Positions 12,702-26,010 of a DNA stretch of 64,000 bases are shown one piece after another. Below the pieces are notes generated by a model. It worked only from the letters and a program-made list of their open reading frames with translations. It was not told the origin of the DNA and did no database searches. Position 1 is the stretch's first letter. Each line of letters starts with the position of its first letter. The DNA lies in assembly GCA_025201365.1 (NCBI GenBank), contig JAIXMF010000004.1:1364001-1428000 (forward strand). Direction: 5' to 3'. The translations under genes and the position numbers were made by a program. Source of the DNA: Syncephalis plumigaleata. Its lineage: Eukaryota > Zoopagomycota > Zoopagomycetes > Zoopagales > Piptocephalidaceae.

Positions 12702-15124
12702 ATGGTGAGTCCGCCACGCTGTCCTCGTGATCAGTGCGTGTATACTCTTTTCTTTCTTATTAATTCCACTCTAGTTGAATATGTTTGGTGGAAAGCGATC
12801 AAAACCCAAAGTAGATCCGGAACAAATAGCCACTCTAACCAAAGAAGTCAGTACATAAGCATACAAACAAACAAACAAAAGCAAGACAATTGTTCAAGTG
12901 GTTTTAACACTCTAGATTCTTTCTTCTTACTCTATAGCGCGATTCATGGCGTCAACAAGCCCTTGATGCCAGTGACGAGGTACGGTCGTTGCGAGCCCAG
13001 TTGGAACACGCTCATCATGTAGTGGCCCTACTCGTACGAGCTGTACCGCCAGAGACGCAACAGCTATTAATGCGACAGCTATTCGATGCGGGTGGCGAGC
13101 AACCCAGTCCAGAGGAGGTGCAGTTCAAAGAGCCGGCACCCATTAGGAAACCACATCGCCTACCATTAGGTATCGACTCGAAGACATGGACACCAGTATA
13201 TTGGCCAATCAAACCGTGTATGTGGATGCCGATGCCGATGCTAGTTTCATACAACGCCCAGGCTATGGCACACCAGAGGAGCTTAGTATCCTACGCGAGG
13301 ATAATGAAGATATGGTGACAAGCGATATTGAAGCAGCCGATGCTGAAGTGAGTCGGGTACTTGAGGCTTACCCTTCCTTGGTGATGATAAGGATGCGCAA
13401 CTATCGAATACGACCACATCGCCTACAACGACGGCAGTCGCTAAGAGTAAGAAGGAGGATCTCGTCGTCAATGGCAGTGATTCCACCAAGAGTAAGCGGC
13501 TATCGTCCGACAAGACATTAAGCATTGATACCACACGTAACGCGGATGGTGCCATATGGCCAAAGATCTCCAATGATAATCCGTTAGCCGACACACTCGC
13601 TATCACAAACTCCATCTATGGCCAGTATGCCAATGCCGAGGAGGAAGAAGCAGAAGAAGACGAGGAGGCCAACAATGACGGTTCCTTCTGGATCAACGAG
13701 GATGTCGGTCTAGTTGATCTACAACGTAAAGGATCCCGTTCCAAGAGTGCATCCGAGTTTATGAATGGATTCGACCATGAGGATGACGATGATGGTAAGT
13801 GATTTGAAAGAATACTTAGTTTAGCTATTCATATAGTGGACTACATGCTCACGCTGTCAACTAGATGAATGCGTTTGCGATCTGCATCGGCCGATCTACG
13901 ACGTCGTCCAGGTAGTTCCGTCAGTAATGGTAAGGGTTCGATGCCATCGACACCCAAGAGCAACAATGGAACAAATGTGGCATGGGCAGCCGTCAATGGA
14001 CAGAGTAATCTACGCTCGCGTAGTAACAATAGCACTACACCACGTCGAGCGCAAGCCAATAGCAATAGTCGACCGGGTTCGGCTCGAGCTCCTCATGTCC
14101 GTCCCGAGAGTTCCATCAGCAATGCATCTGCCGGTTCAATGTCATCGCGTCGTCGTAATGCACAAAGCCCGTATGCACCATCGATGATGTCCACAGGATC
14201 GAATAGAGGTGCGCTAGCCTCGCCGTCACTACGATCCGAAGATGGCGAGTCATCGCCCATGTGGTCATCGGCACCTGGTCCCGCCAATGCAATTAAGCGT
14301 AACGGCAGTAATCACAGCAGCGTTCGTTCCAATCGACACGCACGTCGGCCCTCAGCTTCCTCGTCGATCTCCTCCGATTCGACGGCCAACTATTACCAGC
14401 AACACAATCGTGTTCCTTCATCGCCCTTTGAGCTCCCAATTATACACGTCCATTGTCGGCCGCTAGTTCCCGATCCAGTGGCTCGACTAGTCTGCGTAAC
14501 TATGCTCGTCCCGGTTCTAGTGCAAGCAATGGTGCCGCCTATCCTGCCACCAATCCACAATGGGTGACACCTTCAGCCAAGCAGCAGCGGAAGGATGCCA
14601 AACTCCAACGTAAACGCTCGTCGAAAGATGTTGGACGTACGTTGAACGCATTCTCACTATCGCAGAATGACGCGAATGAGGCTGACCAACCCGCTTCAGG
14701 CTCATTACTACGCGGGTTCAGCCTCGATGGTCCTAGCTTCAATGACGATGTCTCCGATCCCGACCAGAGCGGTGACTTTGGCACGGTGTCCCTACGAGCA
14801 ACCGCGACTCCATCGGGCAATGCCAGCGATGCCAGTACCATTCGTAGTGCTTCCGTTAGTAGTCAGCGTAGCTGGCAGGCATATAGCGAGACACCCAACT
14901 ATAATAGCAATCATGTGACGCGAACACCTAGTCGTACGTCGAACAATGGTGGTGGCAGCTTGCGTGACTTTGAATTCCCCATGAAGTCGCCGGGCAACCA
15001 TCGTAGTCATAGCGCGGCAAGTGGTCGTAGCACAGAGGGATTATCATTACGTGGCGCATCACGTAGTAGTAACCATAATAATGACTATGACCATTATCAG
15101 CAACGTTCCCCTCCGGTATGGTGA
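12702..15124 (+). CDS. Ser-rich coiled-coil protein of unknown function
   Basis: I do not recognise this protein. The likely first exon is just the ATG at 12702-12704 followed by gtgagt; exon 2 is 12775..12846 (an ATG at 12781 could be used instead), exon 3 12938..13794, exon 4 13865..15124. The N-terminus is basic (MFGGKRSKPKVDPEQ), then a coiled coil (ASDEVRSLRAQLEHAHHVV), an acidic middle (EEEEAEEDEEANNDG) and a long Ser/Arg/Asn-rich disordered tail. Four one-base losses must be assumed (near 13183, 13372, 13870 and 14435, mostly in short C or T runs) to keep one frame. In each case the two flanking frames both look coding and the shadow frame does not, so a single gene of about 730 aa is more likely than several. 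Function cannot be inferred. Confidence 0.65.
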
Positions 15125-15993
15125 ATGTCGTATCGGCATTAAATAAGGCACGTACCGCCACTGGTCGAGTATAGTAGTAGTAGTAGTAGTAATTAGGACA
15201 GTCGACTGGATCTTTCATTTCATTTTCACTATTCTACTCTTTTTTTGTTTTTGACGATGTTAGCATCTCTACTGTAGCCTAAGTTCTGTAGATATGTTCT
15301 GTTTGTTTGTTCGTTCGTTCGTTTGTTCATTTTGCTTGTTTAACTTTATCAATGGCATATTGATAATATAAGCGTATTGCAAAACTAAGATTGATGCGTC
15401 ATACATTGCTGCTTATTAAGAAGACAAATCTACCGTTAGATTGAAGTAGAATCATTATTATAATTATTATTAGTATCAGTATGCATTATCCCATTAGAAG
15501 ATATATATATCATTTATTTGTTTGTATCTACATATTTGCACTTAATAAATCGCAATTGTTTATACATTTCAATAGATCTGTTATTGTCATTGTATTGAAC
15601 ACCATGCATATTATCTAACTCTATTCCCATCATTAGATGTACTTTGAAGTGATTCTATTTATTGCTTAATACTTTAGTGAATAAACATGATACATTTGTT
15701 TTAGCAAGTTATCATTACAAAACGTGTTCATGTCATTGGACAATATATCAATGTAGACTATAGCATATGTATGAGAATATAGGAATTTATTAAACATATT
15801 GCATTAGAATGATATACGATTATTGTGATAATCATGTATCATCGTGGATAGGAATGGTATTAATCGTGTGGATAATGCGTTGTATAGTCACTGACAAGAA
15901 GGAATAGCAAAAACAAAGAGTATGCGGAATAGAATAATCATAACAATTATACTAGTAATAATGGTTTGCTCAAATAAACGAGCTATGATTACT
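15125..15993. other. convergent 3' intergenic region
   Basis: About 870 bp of AT-rich sequence between converging genes. It includes a TAG-rich run at 15174-15190 and GTTT/GTTC-type runs near 15300. I find no ORF with protein-like composition and no RNA gene. Confidence 0.5.
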
Positions 15994-16651
15994 CTACATA
16001 AACATAGTTGCTATTAACGTAGTCATCAAAGTGCCAATAGTTAATACGCTAGCGGTAGACGATAAGGCAGCACTGCTAGTGGCACCAGCCTTTTACCATT
16101 TTGTGCCGAGGTAGCGGCAGTCACTTCCACGATATTACCGCAACCCACACGCGTACCATTCGGTGCGTGAATGACCACAGAGCGACCGATGATGCTATTC
16201 TCGCCCGACATGGGCAGAGTTGGATCCTCGAAGATGAATGGAAGTGCAGCACGAGCTCCCTTATCGCGCACCTCGATCTTGCCGAATTTACCGCTAAGAT
16301 CACCGACTTCACACAGGTCCAATGTGGTAGAGGTGCAAGTGGTGCCATTACGATTGTATGGATCTAAATGGCCACCGGTAGCCGTGCAGTTACCATCACT
16401 TGGCACGGGTGACTTGTGTACGTGATAGCTGTAATTGCCATTGTCATTGAGACCCGAATTGATGAGACCGCTGAATACGGTGGCATTATTACGCGTGTCG
16501 AAGGAGAACGAGCCAAAGACTTGAGGACCGTTGATGATGCCTGAGCATGCAAGTGTGACACCTCATTTGCTTGGGTGACGGAGTTGACCGTAGCCAATCC
16601 GACCAATGCCATCATGGCAATTTGAGAATAGGAAGACATGGATACCATCAT
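15994..16651 (-). CDS. secreted GPI-anchored Cu-only superoxide dismutase
   Basis: Single exon, about 220 aa. A signal peptide (MSSYSQIAMMALVGLATV) precedes a Cu/Zn-SOD-like domain with copper ligands in HVHKSPVPSDGNC, GGHLDPYN and SVVIHAPNGTRVGCGNIV. The stretch between GGHLDP and GDLSGKFG contains no His, so the usual zinc ligands are absent, as in fungal Cu-only SODs (Candida Sod5 type). It would dismutate superoxide at the cell surface. One missing base near 16550 separates the signal peptide frame from the SOD frame. Another near 16092 (A run) hides the real C-terminus: in the restored frame a Ser/Ala-rich stalk is followed by the hydrophobic tail LTIGTLMTTLIATMFM, a typical GPI signal, ending at 15994. 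Without it the frame stops at 16041. Confidence 0.85.
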
Positions 16652-17870
16652 GATACTAAAAGAGAGAAAGCGTGTATATAGATATATATATATAGCTCAA
16701 ATATGCCGTGGCTATGAATGAAATCGAGAGAGAGAGAATGAGAATGAGGGTAGAGATAGGACCGGCCTATTCACGAGTAATAACGAGTAGTAGCGTAAAT
16801 GGAGAAATGAGAGAAAGCTAATGCACCAATGGTAATGGATCAATCAAGCACTAGTAAATGAATGAACGGATGAATGAATGAATGAATGAATGAATGAATG
16901 AATAAGTACGCAGACTAGCTGAGCAAATAAACTTTTGGTGTCGCTTACAATAAAGGAATGAAGAGATAGAGTAGTGAGTGGAGAGTAGATCAGAGCAGTG
17001 CTAGAAAGATGCGTGGATGGATAGGTGGCATGACCATGGTACAAGATGAGTTCTTATAGCTTCTGGTGGCGTACAAAAATGCACGAGTTAATTTAAAGCC
17101 AGAACAACAAGCTAACACTGCCATTCCAGGGCATGTGTAACAAGGGGAGTGATAACGAGGGGGAATGGAATGGAAAGGACAGAAAAAGCGGATAAACCTG
17201 TCATGTTTAGGACGCCATTTTGAATGGAGAATAAAATGGAAACATCCCGATTTCATACAGCGACCATAATCATGACTTGTACGGTCTATCGGAATCTAAA
17301 AAACAAACAAGCAAGCAGATAAATAAAGCAATCAATTACGCAAATAACCAATTTGTATCTATTTATATACCATGTATTTATTAGGCAAGTCGTTGTATAA
17401 AAATGGATGAGTGAAATGTTAGGGTAAAATTCCCTCAACTCATTATTAGCAAGTGACATCATAATGAATTATGCCTATGATAATGTGATCATGTCGAGGA
17501 GGAGGAGGAGGAGAAAGAAGAGGAGTAAGAGGTGGATAGAATGGCACAATAGGTTACATTCCGCTTAACAAACGAGGAAAGCACAATTAAACGATACCAA
17601 AAAAGGAATGGCATTAGAAAAGATGGTAATTGTGAGTGTAGTGAGAGATAGATAGATAGATAGATGGAAATCGACATGATAAACACGAGATAATAATGTA
17701 AAACGTACACATACACATGTTATTGTTTTGTGCGTGCTATGTGTTTACTATTATTTTTTGCTACTTGCCATAGGCACGGGATCCGATTGCTGGATGGCAG
17801 CTAAACACACACACATACACACATAAATAAAACGGCGTTTCAGTAGCTTACCAAAGCTAACCCGCTCGTC
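16652..17870. other. intergenic region upstream of the SOD gene
   Basis: About 1.2 kb lies between the SOD start and the Jjj1 stop, both on the minus strand. It contains purine-rich tracts, a GAAT tetranucleotide repeat and GATA/GAG runs. Open frames here have repeat-driven composition (for example Ile/Ser/Tyr or His/Ser repeats) and I do not call them genes. Confidence 0.5.
16870..16903. repeat. (TGAA)n microsatellite
   Basis: About eight tetranucleotide units in the upstream region of the SOD gene. Confidence 0.85.
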
Positions 17871-20334
17871 TCACGTTCGTGACCCCTTTTTCTTTTTGTT
17901 ATTCTTTTTCGTTTGAGTTCCGCTATTTTTAACACTCAACGGGATAGCGTGTCCGGTTGCGGCAATATGTTTAAACATGGCATTCCTCGTCTCGAATTTG
18001 GCATTACATACGGCACATGTAAACTAGATAGGAGCAGCATTATTAGCATCAAGATCGTATAACTAAAGAAGATAGGCTAAAACAGTAGGATGCGATACAA
18101 GCAGCGTTACTTACTTGTGATGTATTCGTATTGGGCAATCCTGTGGCGCCTCGTCGATTGGCTTTCTTCTTGCTAGAACCGGGTGCTTTACCATCCTCAT
18201 CGTCCCGACTCTATGGCCATTGTGTGATTATCCGTACGGTTTACCTGATCACCATCTGCCAAGGATGCCGTTTCAAGTGTCGATTCTACATTTCGACCGG
18301 ATTTAGCACGACGACGACCACGACCTGATTTACGCTCGCGTTTCTGCGACGCTGATGTGTTCCATTGCGACGAGGAGTCAGCAGCATGTTCATCGGAGGA
18401 ATCTTGCATGTCTTCATTAAGTGCATCGTCAACATTGTCATCATCTCTTAGTGAATTCGTCTTTTTCGTATTCGAATTGATTTGCGACGATGCCAATAAA
18501 TCAGCCAATTCCTCTGGACTGAGTGTGTCATCTGCAAGTAGGTTGGCTTCAGTTGACCATGTTGCACCACGTCCTGCTCGTCTCTTGGCTGCCGCCTTCT
18601 TTTGTGCCTTTTTACTCTTTATACTAAACGTCACCACCTCTTCTTCTTCTTCTTCTGGCTCTTCTTGCTCTTCTTGCTCTTCATCATCCGGTCAACTATA
18701 TACCATTAGCATGATCGTAGTAGTACATACATACACGCATATATATATGTTAGCCTATGCATATCCAAGTGCTACCCATAAACCATGCTTGTCAATTACC
18801 TTGGGCCTTAGTTTCATCGTTTAATTCTTCTGTTTCGGATTCGGTGAGATTCGTGGTGCTAGCATCAGACGATGCCTCTTCCTCTTCCTCGATACCATCC
18901 TCTGCCAGTAATTCTCTACGTAGAATCTCCACCATTTCATGATGCTTCTTACTTGACTCGTGATTCTTCCATTGTCGTTCATTTTTAAACCGCTTATTAC
19001 ACGCTTGACACTCCCATTGTATCTCTTCCTCTTCCCATACGTCATCCAATTCATCCAGTACCGCGTCATGTTCCTCTATCTTCGCCCATGCTGGTGCCTC
19101 ATAATCCTCAAGTCGTTGTAGTCGTTCTGCACGTTCCGCGGCCAATTTGGCCTTTTGTGCCTCTTCGCGTTCCTTTCGCAATACTTCCTGGTCCTGTTGG
19201 AATTGCTTGTAGCGTGGATCACGTTTCCTCACAAATGACACCAGGTTCTATCATGACCAATGTCATGTATATAGTTAGCAATAAACGAATGACTACTTCA
19301 GTGTCTATCTACTTACGCGTACTGCATCGTTGTAGGCACGTCGACCTGTCTCGCGATTCTTTTTATTCTCTTTCTCCATGTGTCGTTTAACAAATCGATT
19401 AGGTGCCTATATGCACGTATAAGTATCATTAGTAAAACGATGATGACAACAACCGCAACTATACTTACATCGGATAAACGCCATTTATCGAGCCAACGGA
19501 AACTTTTACGTGTTGCAAAGTTACTCCATTCGTTGTAGAATACCTTCATGCTACGCTCCGGTCTACTTTCATCGACGAATGGCGTGTGACTATCACCGAA
19601 ACTACAGCTGGACAACCAGTCTAGACGTGCAGCTGTATGATCAGTCTCTTCGAAATCTGGATTATGTGCCTCTGTTTCCTCCTTGGCTAATTGTGCAAAT
19701 AATTCACGATATACCGCGTAGAAACCCTAATGACATTCCGTTAGATATTGTCAGGGATGCATACGCTTGCTAGTACCTTGCCATCATCGTTGAATCCCAT
19801 GTAGCAATCAGGGCTAAAGAAGCGCATTAACGATTCGGGTGTATGTCCCGATAATGTGCTATAACCACGCGTATCAGTATCGCCAGCATAGTCACTATCT
19901 ATTGCAGTTATGCACATATACAAGTTAGCTATAATCAAATCTATTCTATTACTACCGACCTTCTCTTAGTATCTCATCTCGATGACCGTCATACCAAGCA
20001 CGTTCATGTGGATCTGACAATACTTCATAGGCATGCTGTATCAATGCAAATGTTTGTGTCGCTTCATCGACCCTATCATAGTTTTTATCTGTATAATCAG
20101 GCAATGTAAATCAATAACACATACACATATGCCATGTAATAAACTCGATAATTCCTTACCTGGATGCCATATGAGTGCTTGTTTCCGATAAGCTTTCTTC
20201 AGTTCTGCATCCGATGCCGTACGCTCTACGCCTAGTAACTCGTAGTAGCAAGTCTTCATATTGTATTTTGTTTCTTTCGTATTATCGTGCGTACTGCTAT
20301 CACTGGCAAATGTGCTGGATTGAGTTGTTCCCAT
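17871..20334 (-). CDS. JJJ1: J-domain protein Jjj1/DNAJC21
   Basis: Multi-exon minus-strand gene. The J domain opens the protein ([32 protein letters not shown]), with the HPD motif split by the first intron (exon 20334..20160, then 20088 onward). It continues with the family block ([38 protein letters not shown]), a charged coiled coil, a first U1-type C2H2 zinc finger ([19 protein letters not shown]) and a second one at the C-terminus ([20 protein letters not shown]). Jjj1 stimulates Hsp70 on late cytoplasmic pre-60S particles to recycle Arx1/Alb1. One base is missing near 18690 (CCC read as CC) at the start of the acidic exon. The stop at 17871 follows a basic tail ([12 protein letters not shown]). 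Start may instead be the internal ATG just before TCYYELLGV, as the first 25 residues are Ser/Thr-rich. Confidence 0.9.
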
Positions 20335-20775
20335 ACAATACAGCTGTAATTATCGCTGTAATAATCACAACTTGCTACTAGCTACTGCTCTATAACTTGT
20401 CCACTGTCCAGTAGCACCCACTAATTGACGAACTTTAGTAATGCGAATCAGTACAAGAAAGAGAATTCAAACGTGGCAGTAATAAGAGTAATGAGTCATA
20501 GAAATTGAAGAAAATATTATTTAATGATTTTTTTGATTATATCCGATCTATCTCTACTTCATCTTCACTTATCGATCTCACTCAGTTGACCAGTAAGCGT
20601 TGACCACGAATAGGAAAGCGTGTACATGCGTATACTACCGTTTGACGTTTACATTACCGACAACAACGGTTACGACACCACCATCTTCTTCCTTACTTGC
20701 TTATTCCTCTTTATATTCCTTCGTCTATTACTTCCACAACTATCATTATCCGCTTGAACTACCATCCGTTACACC
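20335..20775. promoter_or_regulatory. divergent promoter region (Jjj1 / coatomer gamma)
   Basis: This 441-bp region separates two divergently transcribed housekeeping genes. Pyrimidine-rich stretches just upstream of 20776 resemble a fungal core promoter. Individual elements cannot be assigned. Confidence 0.45.
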
Positions 20776-23700
20776 ATGAGCTTCTATAAAAAAGATGAAG
20801 ATACCGGTAAGTATATTGTCGTAGTTAAATAACACGAAATATGCCATATTATTTATCGGCTGTGACACTGTTAACGACGCGCTCCAACTAATCACGCTTC
20901 ATAATAGAAGAGGCAGTCTTCAGTCATATCGACAAGACGAGCGTGATTCAAGAGGCACGCGTATTCAACGCATCACCTATTAAGGCTCGACAATGTCGTA
21001 TTATCTTGGCTAAAATGATCTACGTCCTCTATCAGGGCGATACATTTGCGACTAATGAGGCTACCGAGCTGTTTTTCGGCATAACAAAGCTCTTTCAATC
21101 CAAGGATGTAAGTATACCATGTCACTGATCGATCTACTAGTATCTAATCCTACATCTATCTATATCTATATGCTAGCCATCACTACGTCAAATCGTCTAC
21201 TTGTCCATTAAAGAGTTGTCGACCCTTTCCGAGGATGTTATCATTATTACCAGTAGTCTAATGAAGGATATGCAGCCCAAGAGTGAGATCACTTATCGTG
21301 CCAATGCTATTCGGGCACTATGTCGTATTATTGATGCAAGTATACTATAATGACTGGATCACATACGAGTAGTACGTACATGTGTATTAACGCGTTATTA
21401 TTAACAGGCATCCATGTTGCAAGGTGTCGAGCGTTTCATTAAGGCGGCCATTATCGATCGATCACATCAAGTATCGAGTGCTGCCCTCATCTCCACTTAT
21501 CATCTATTCCGTAATGCACCTGGTGCACGCGATGTTATTAAACGCTGGTCGAATGAAGTGCAAGAAGCGCTACAAGCCAAGTCTGGCGGTGGTCTTACCT
21601 CCTATTTGACGTCAAGTAGCCAGCAGGTTAATGTCGGCACGAGTAATATCGTACAGTATCATGCACTTGGTCTTCTTTATCAACTACGTCAACATGATCG
21701 TATGGCGGTGACAAAACTGTACAAGGATTGGGTTCACGTGCCGGTGGCGGTCTCATGGGTGGCGGACCAGTACTCAAAAGCCCACAATCCATCTGTATGC
21801 TCATCCGATGTGCGTGTCGTGTCATGGAAGAGGATCCCAGGTTAGTGCTTTGTTCTACGAAGCAGTAGCATGACTCATATGATGATATACGATAGTGCAC
21901 GACAAGAACTCTATGAACTGTTGGAGAGTTACCTTCGTCACAAGCATGATATGGTTAATCTCGAGGCAGCCAAGGCTATCTGCAATCTATCCAATGTATC
22001 GAGTCGTGAAGTCTATCCGGCTATTTCGGTAAGCAGTTTATCCCACATATATAGAGTAATACTAATTTGTTATATTGTCTACCAGTGTTACAACTGTTCC
22101 TATCATCGCCAAAGGCTACATTACGATTCGCTGTCATTCGAACCTGAATGCTCTCGCCCAGTATAATCCTACCGCGGTGGCTCAATGCAATATCGATATG
22201 GAGAGTCTGATCACCGACACTAATCGATCGATTGCCACCTTTGCCATTACAACGCTGCTAAAGACCGGCAATGAAGCATCAGTTGATCGACTGATGAAGC
22301 AGATTCAAGGATTCATGTCAGAGATCACCGACGAGTTCCGTTGCATTGTCGTTTCCGCCGTACGTAGTCTAGCGTTGAAGTTCCCGCCAAACAAAAAGTA
22401 ATGCTCGCTTTCCTAAGTGGCATTCTACGCGATGAAGGTGGCTACGATATAAACGTAGTGTTGTAGAGGCTATATTTGATTTATGCAAATATATTCCAGA
22501 TGCTAAACCTACTGGTAAGATAATGAAGAAGAAGAAGATGATGAATGGCATCTCTAATCATTGTTATCACTATCATCATGTAGCATTGTCGCATTTATGC
22601 GAGTTCATTGAAGATTGCGAGTTCAGCAAACTAAGTGCGCGCGTACTTCATTTCTTGGGATCGGAAGGTCCGCAAATGGAGAATCCCACCATGTATATCC
22701 GTCATATCTACAATCGAGTTGTATTGGAGAATGCCGTGGTACGTGCGGCAGCTGTCAGTGCACTCGCCAAATTCGGTGTTAACTGCGAGGATGAACAAGT
22801 GAAACAGAGTGTCCGCGTTCTATTAACCCGGTAAGTTCACGCATCCTCTTGTACGATATATGATCTATAAACTAGTATTAATGGATATTATCAGTTGTTT
22901 GGATGATCGAGATGATGAAGTACGCGATAGAGCTGCCATGTATGTCAAGATTATTGACGATCAAACAGCCACCGATAACTACATTCGTGAAGGTAATTAG
23001 TAGTAGCAATAATAGCAATAATAGATGTATACTAATCGTGTAATATTCATTAGATACCACTTACTCTATGGCGGCCTTGGAACGTTCACTCGTCGAGTAT
23101 TGTAAAAATCTCGAGACTGCCGCGGAACAACCATTTGACACGAAGACAGTGCCGCGTATCTCTCGTGAACAAGAGGCAGCCGAGACATTGCGTAAGTGTT
23201 ACTGTTGTTGCTAGCATGATGCATATAGTAATGATTAACAACACTTTATTTTACTTGTTACAGGTATGAAAATGGCTGAACTCGATGATCTATCAGCTAT
23301 TTCATCTACTCAGGAAAAGCTAAAGCAGGTCTTGCTTCTGCCGCTGCTGCTTCTGCTGCCGGTATTTCAGGCAGTGGTACACCGAGTATGGGTGGTAAAG
23401 CACGAGCCATCGATCAACAGCGTATTTATGCCGAACAACTTGAACAAGTGGCGGAATTCGCCGATTATGGTCCATTATTCCATAGTACACGTCCGGTAGC
23501 ACTAACGGAAAGCGAGACAGAGTACATTGTCTCCTGTGTACGACATGTATTCTCCGAGTATATTGTATTCCAATTTGATTGTACTAACACGATCAATGAT
23601 CAATTATTGGAGAATGTCATTGTTCAAATGGAAGCATTAGAGATTAGCGATGAAGATGCCCTAGCACCTGTGGTGGCCATTCCTGCACCTGCACTCAAGT

Positions 23701-24419
23701 TCGATATACCAAGTGTGGCCTATGTAGCGTATCGACGCACGGATACCTCCATTTATCCATCAGGTAACTAGTCAATACCCTAAAGATAATGGAATAACGC
23801 TAATACATGATTGATAGCGACATTCTCGTGTAATCTTAAATTCACGGTCAAGGATTGTGATCCAGCAACAGGTGAACCAGATCCTGAAGGTTATGAGGAT
23901 GAATATCAGGTATGTCATTTTGATACTAATAACTATTAGTCAGAACAGGATTGTTAATATAATGTGACTATTAGATCGAAGATATTGAATTGAATACGGC
24001 AACCTATGTCACACCCACCTTCCTAGGTGATTTGATTCCGTATGGAAGAAACTAGGTGAAAATGACTATGAGATGATGGAGACATTTGCCCTTACGGCAC
24101 TTAATAGTCTACAAGGTAAGGCAACTTGATAAACAACTAGTCTATGATGGCTGACATTATTTCTTGTTTTTTACTTTATCCTATTAGCTGCTATCACTTC
24201 AGTGGTTGAAGTATTAGGTCTACATCCATTACCTGAGACGGTAACGCCTAGTTCATCCGCTGTACACACTTTATTACTACAAGGTACTTTGTAGGTGGTG
24301 CCAAAGTAGCTGCTCGTGTCCGTATGACCTACGCAGCAAGCAGTGGTGTTACCATGGAATTAGCAGTTAGAAGTGATCATGAAGATGTACCTGGTGTGCT
24401 TATCAATGCTATCGCTTAA
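20776..24419 (+). CDS. SEC21: coatomer subunit gamma (COPI)
   Basis: Many short exons encode the large gamma subunit of the COPI coat, which acts in Golgi-to-ER and intra-Golgi transport. The start MSFYKKDED leads into the adaptin-like trunk ([53 protein letters not shown]), then HEAT-like repeats, a linker and the gamma-appendage ([34 protein letters not shown]), ending in the platform subdomain with [20 protein letters not shown]. Six single-base losses are needed to keep the frame (near 21719, 22387, 22452, 23316, 24032 and 24290), most in runs of the same base. Since the conserved sequence continues without substitution on both sides of each, these are assembly errors rather than signs of a pseudogene. 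COPI gamma is essential in fungi and no second copy is visible here. Confidence 0.93.
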
Positions 24420-24516
24420 GCTGAATAAATACCTAGTTTATTCATCATGTCTATATGTCTAGATGTATCACTACTATTATTAATATTGTTTTATTCGAGT
24501 ATTACAAATAATCATG

Positions 24517-25352
24517 TCAAGCATGATACAAGTAGAATAATAATGATGTTTGTAATGTCATCATAGATAAATATGAATAGATCGATGTAGATGATGTAGA
24601 TGTAGGAGATGTTGACGAAGTAGTATTTGTAGTATTACTAGCACGTAATGATCTATGAGTAGAATTGGGTGTAGCACAGTAACGTGTAATTGGCGTAGCA
24701 TTGTCATTGCTTGATTAGTTCTTTCCGCAATGTGTGCAGGTGGTGTCACAGGCGGTTTCCATTCGAGCATTGTCGTGACACTAGTGGTTATGCAAGTGTC
24801 ACATTCTAATTCATCGATATCGGATATATCTCGTGGTAGAGTAGGCAAGCTATTATTACGCAGTACACAGTATTCCTGTCCTGTACTATTACTACTTGAT
24901 TATGATTATGATTATTATGATTGCTATCGTCACGTAGACACATGACTTGTTGTTCCAATTCCAATGTATACCAAGTCTCATAGATATCCACCACCTTATC
25001 TTCATTCGACTTGAGTTCATTGCCACACTCCTTATCCATCGTAGTGAGTGCTGTGCTGATTTGTTCGCGGGAACACGGGTGACGAGGTTGTCCATCAGCG
25101 GGCATATGACACAATTGTGGTAGTGCATTGGCGAATGGCATGGATGCCTCGTCGTGGCACCACACTCTATCATCGATACATTATCGAGAGCAGTACGACA
25201 AGCCTCGCTTATATCGCCCATGAATGCTAGTCTTTGTTTGACTAGATGCGTATCATTGGTGGTAGGGATGCTAGTTGTTGCTGTTGTTGCTGTTGCTGTT
25301 GCTATACCTACAAGATACCTTTATAGTAGTTGGTGTGCCATAATCCTGTCAT
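24517..25352 (-). CDS. Cys-rich secreted GPI protein, paralogue A
   Basis: First of three related genes in this window. The shared core has a C-x2-A-L start (SEACRTALDNV), a central C/EQI block (HPCSREQISTALTTMD then KECGNELKSNEDKV), an aromatic helix (DIYETWYTLELEQQVMC) and a late Cys pair (ELECDTC). The N-terminus is hydrophobic with Ala/Thr repeats (ATATATTATTS), compatible with a signal peptide. The frame must be shifted by one base at three or four places (about 25306, 25149, 24878, 24685). In the restored frame the tail is Ser/Thr-rich (TNTTSSTSPTSTSS) and ends hydrophobic (MMTLQTSLLFYLYHA), as expected for a GPI signal. ATG at 25352 or 25341 is possible. The family is unnamed to me; a cell-wall or adhesion role is only a guess. 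Confidence 0.6.
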
Positions 25353-26010
25353 ACTAAATAACAGTATGATACAGCATCTATAATATGAAATGAAAATAGA
25401 CAGTATGTTTATCATGATTCAACAATGAATTAATACAGCTGATAGTAAAGAAGCGATAAATAGCAATTAACGCATAAATGAAAGCGAGCGAGAGAGAGCG
25501 AGAAAGAGTAAGGAAATTGTAAAGGAAAGAGAAAGAGATGGTTGAACAGTTATCTCGGCCTGGATCGATGTGGATCGGTCTACAAAATTAAATTGCATGC
25601 CAAGCTCCGCTCTAAATGTCAAATCAATGCAACGTAATGGTTAGAACAAATCGAAAGTGGTTCAAACAGGAATTGACAAGAAAAGGCCACTACACCAATG
25701 TTACTGGCAGTATCCGGTGTAATAGTAAAACAACTAGAATGGATTCAAGGCAGTATGGGCAAGCACAAGTAGTAATGTTGATATATGATAAATAAATGGG
25801 AACTAAACATTGTAAGGGGAATGTACTACGAACTAATAATAGAATTTGATGTTTATTAGTGATCGACATTACATATCAATGCTATTGCTACTATAGTTAT
25901 CATTATTAGTAGTAGCATCCATGCGAGTTGACTATTAACTAAGAGAACATGTCATTACAAATGACTTGTATTACTCTTTGATACGTATTAATAAATACTT
26001 GCAAGTATTA
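25353..26010. other. intergenic region between paralogues A and B
   Basis: About 660 bp, AT-rich with a GAGA-type purine run near 25485-25540. No ORF or RNA gene is recognisable. It should carry the promoter of paralogue A and the 3' end of paralogue B. Confidence 0.45.

Noticed and set aside
16990-17256. Minus-strand 88-codon ORF upstream of the SOD gene
   Set aside because: No family features, no start context, and it lies in the probable SOD promoter.
17821-17870. Extra 3' exon of the Jjj1 gene beyond a gtaagc site
   Set aside because: The frame that carries the basic Lys-rich tail stops at 17871, which fits family C-termini; the further exon needs another frame.
20776-24419. Coatomer gamma as a pseudogene because of six frame breaks
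   Set aside because: Conserved sequence resumes directly on both sides of each break, every break is cured by one added base, and the same pattern occurs in other essential genes.
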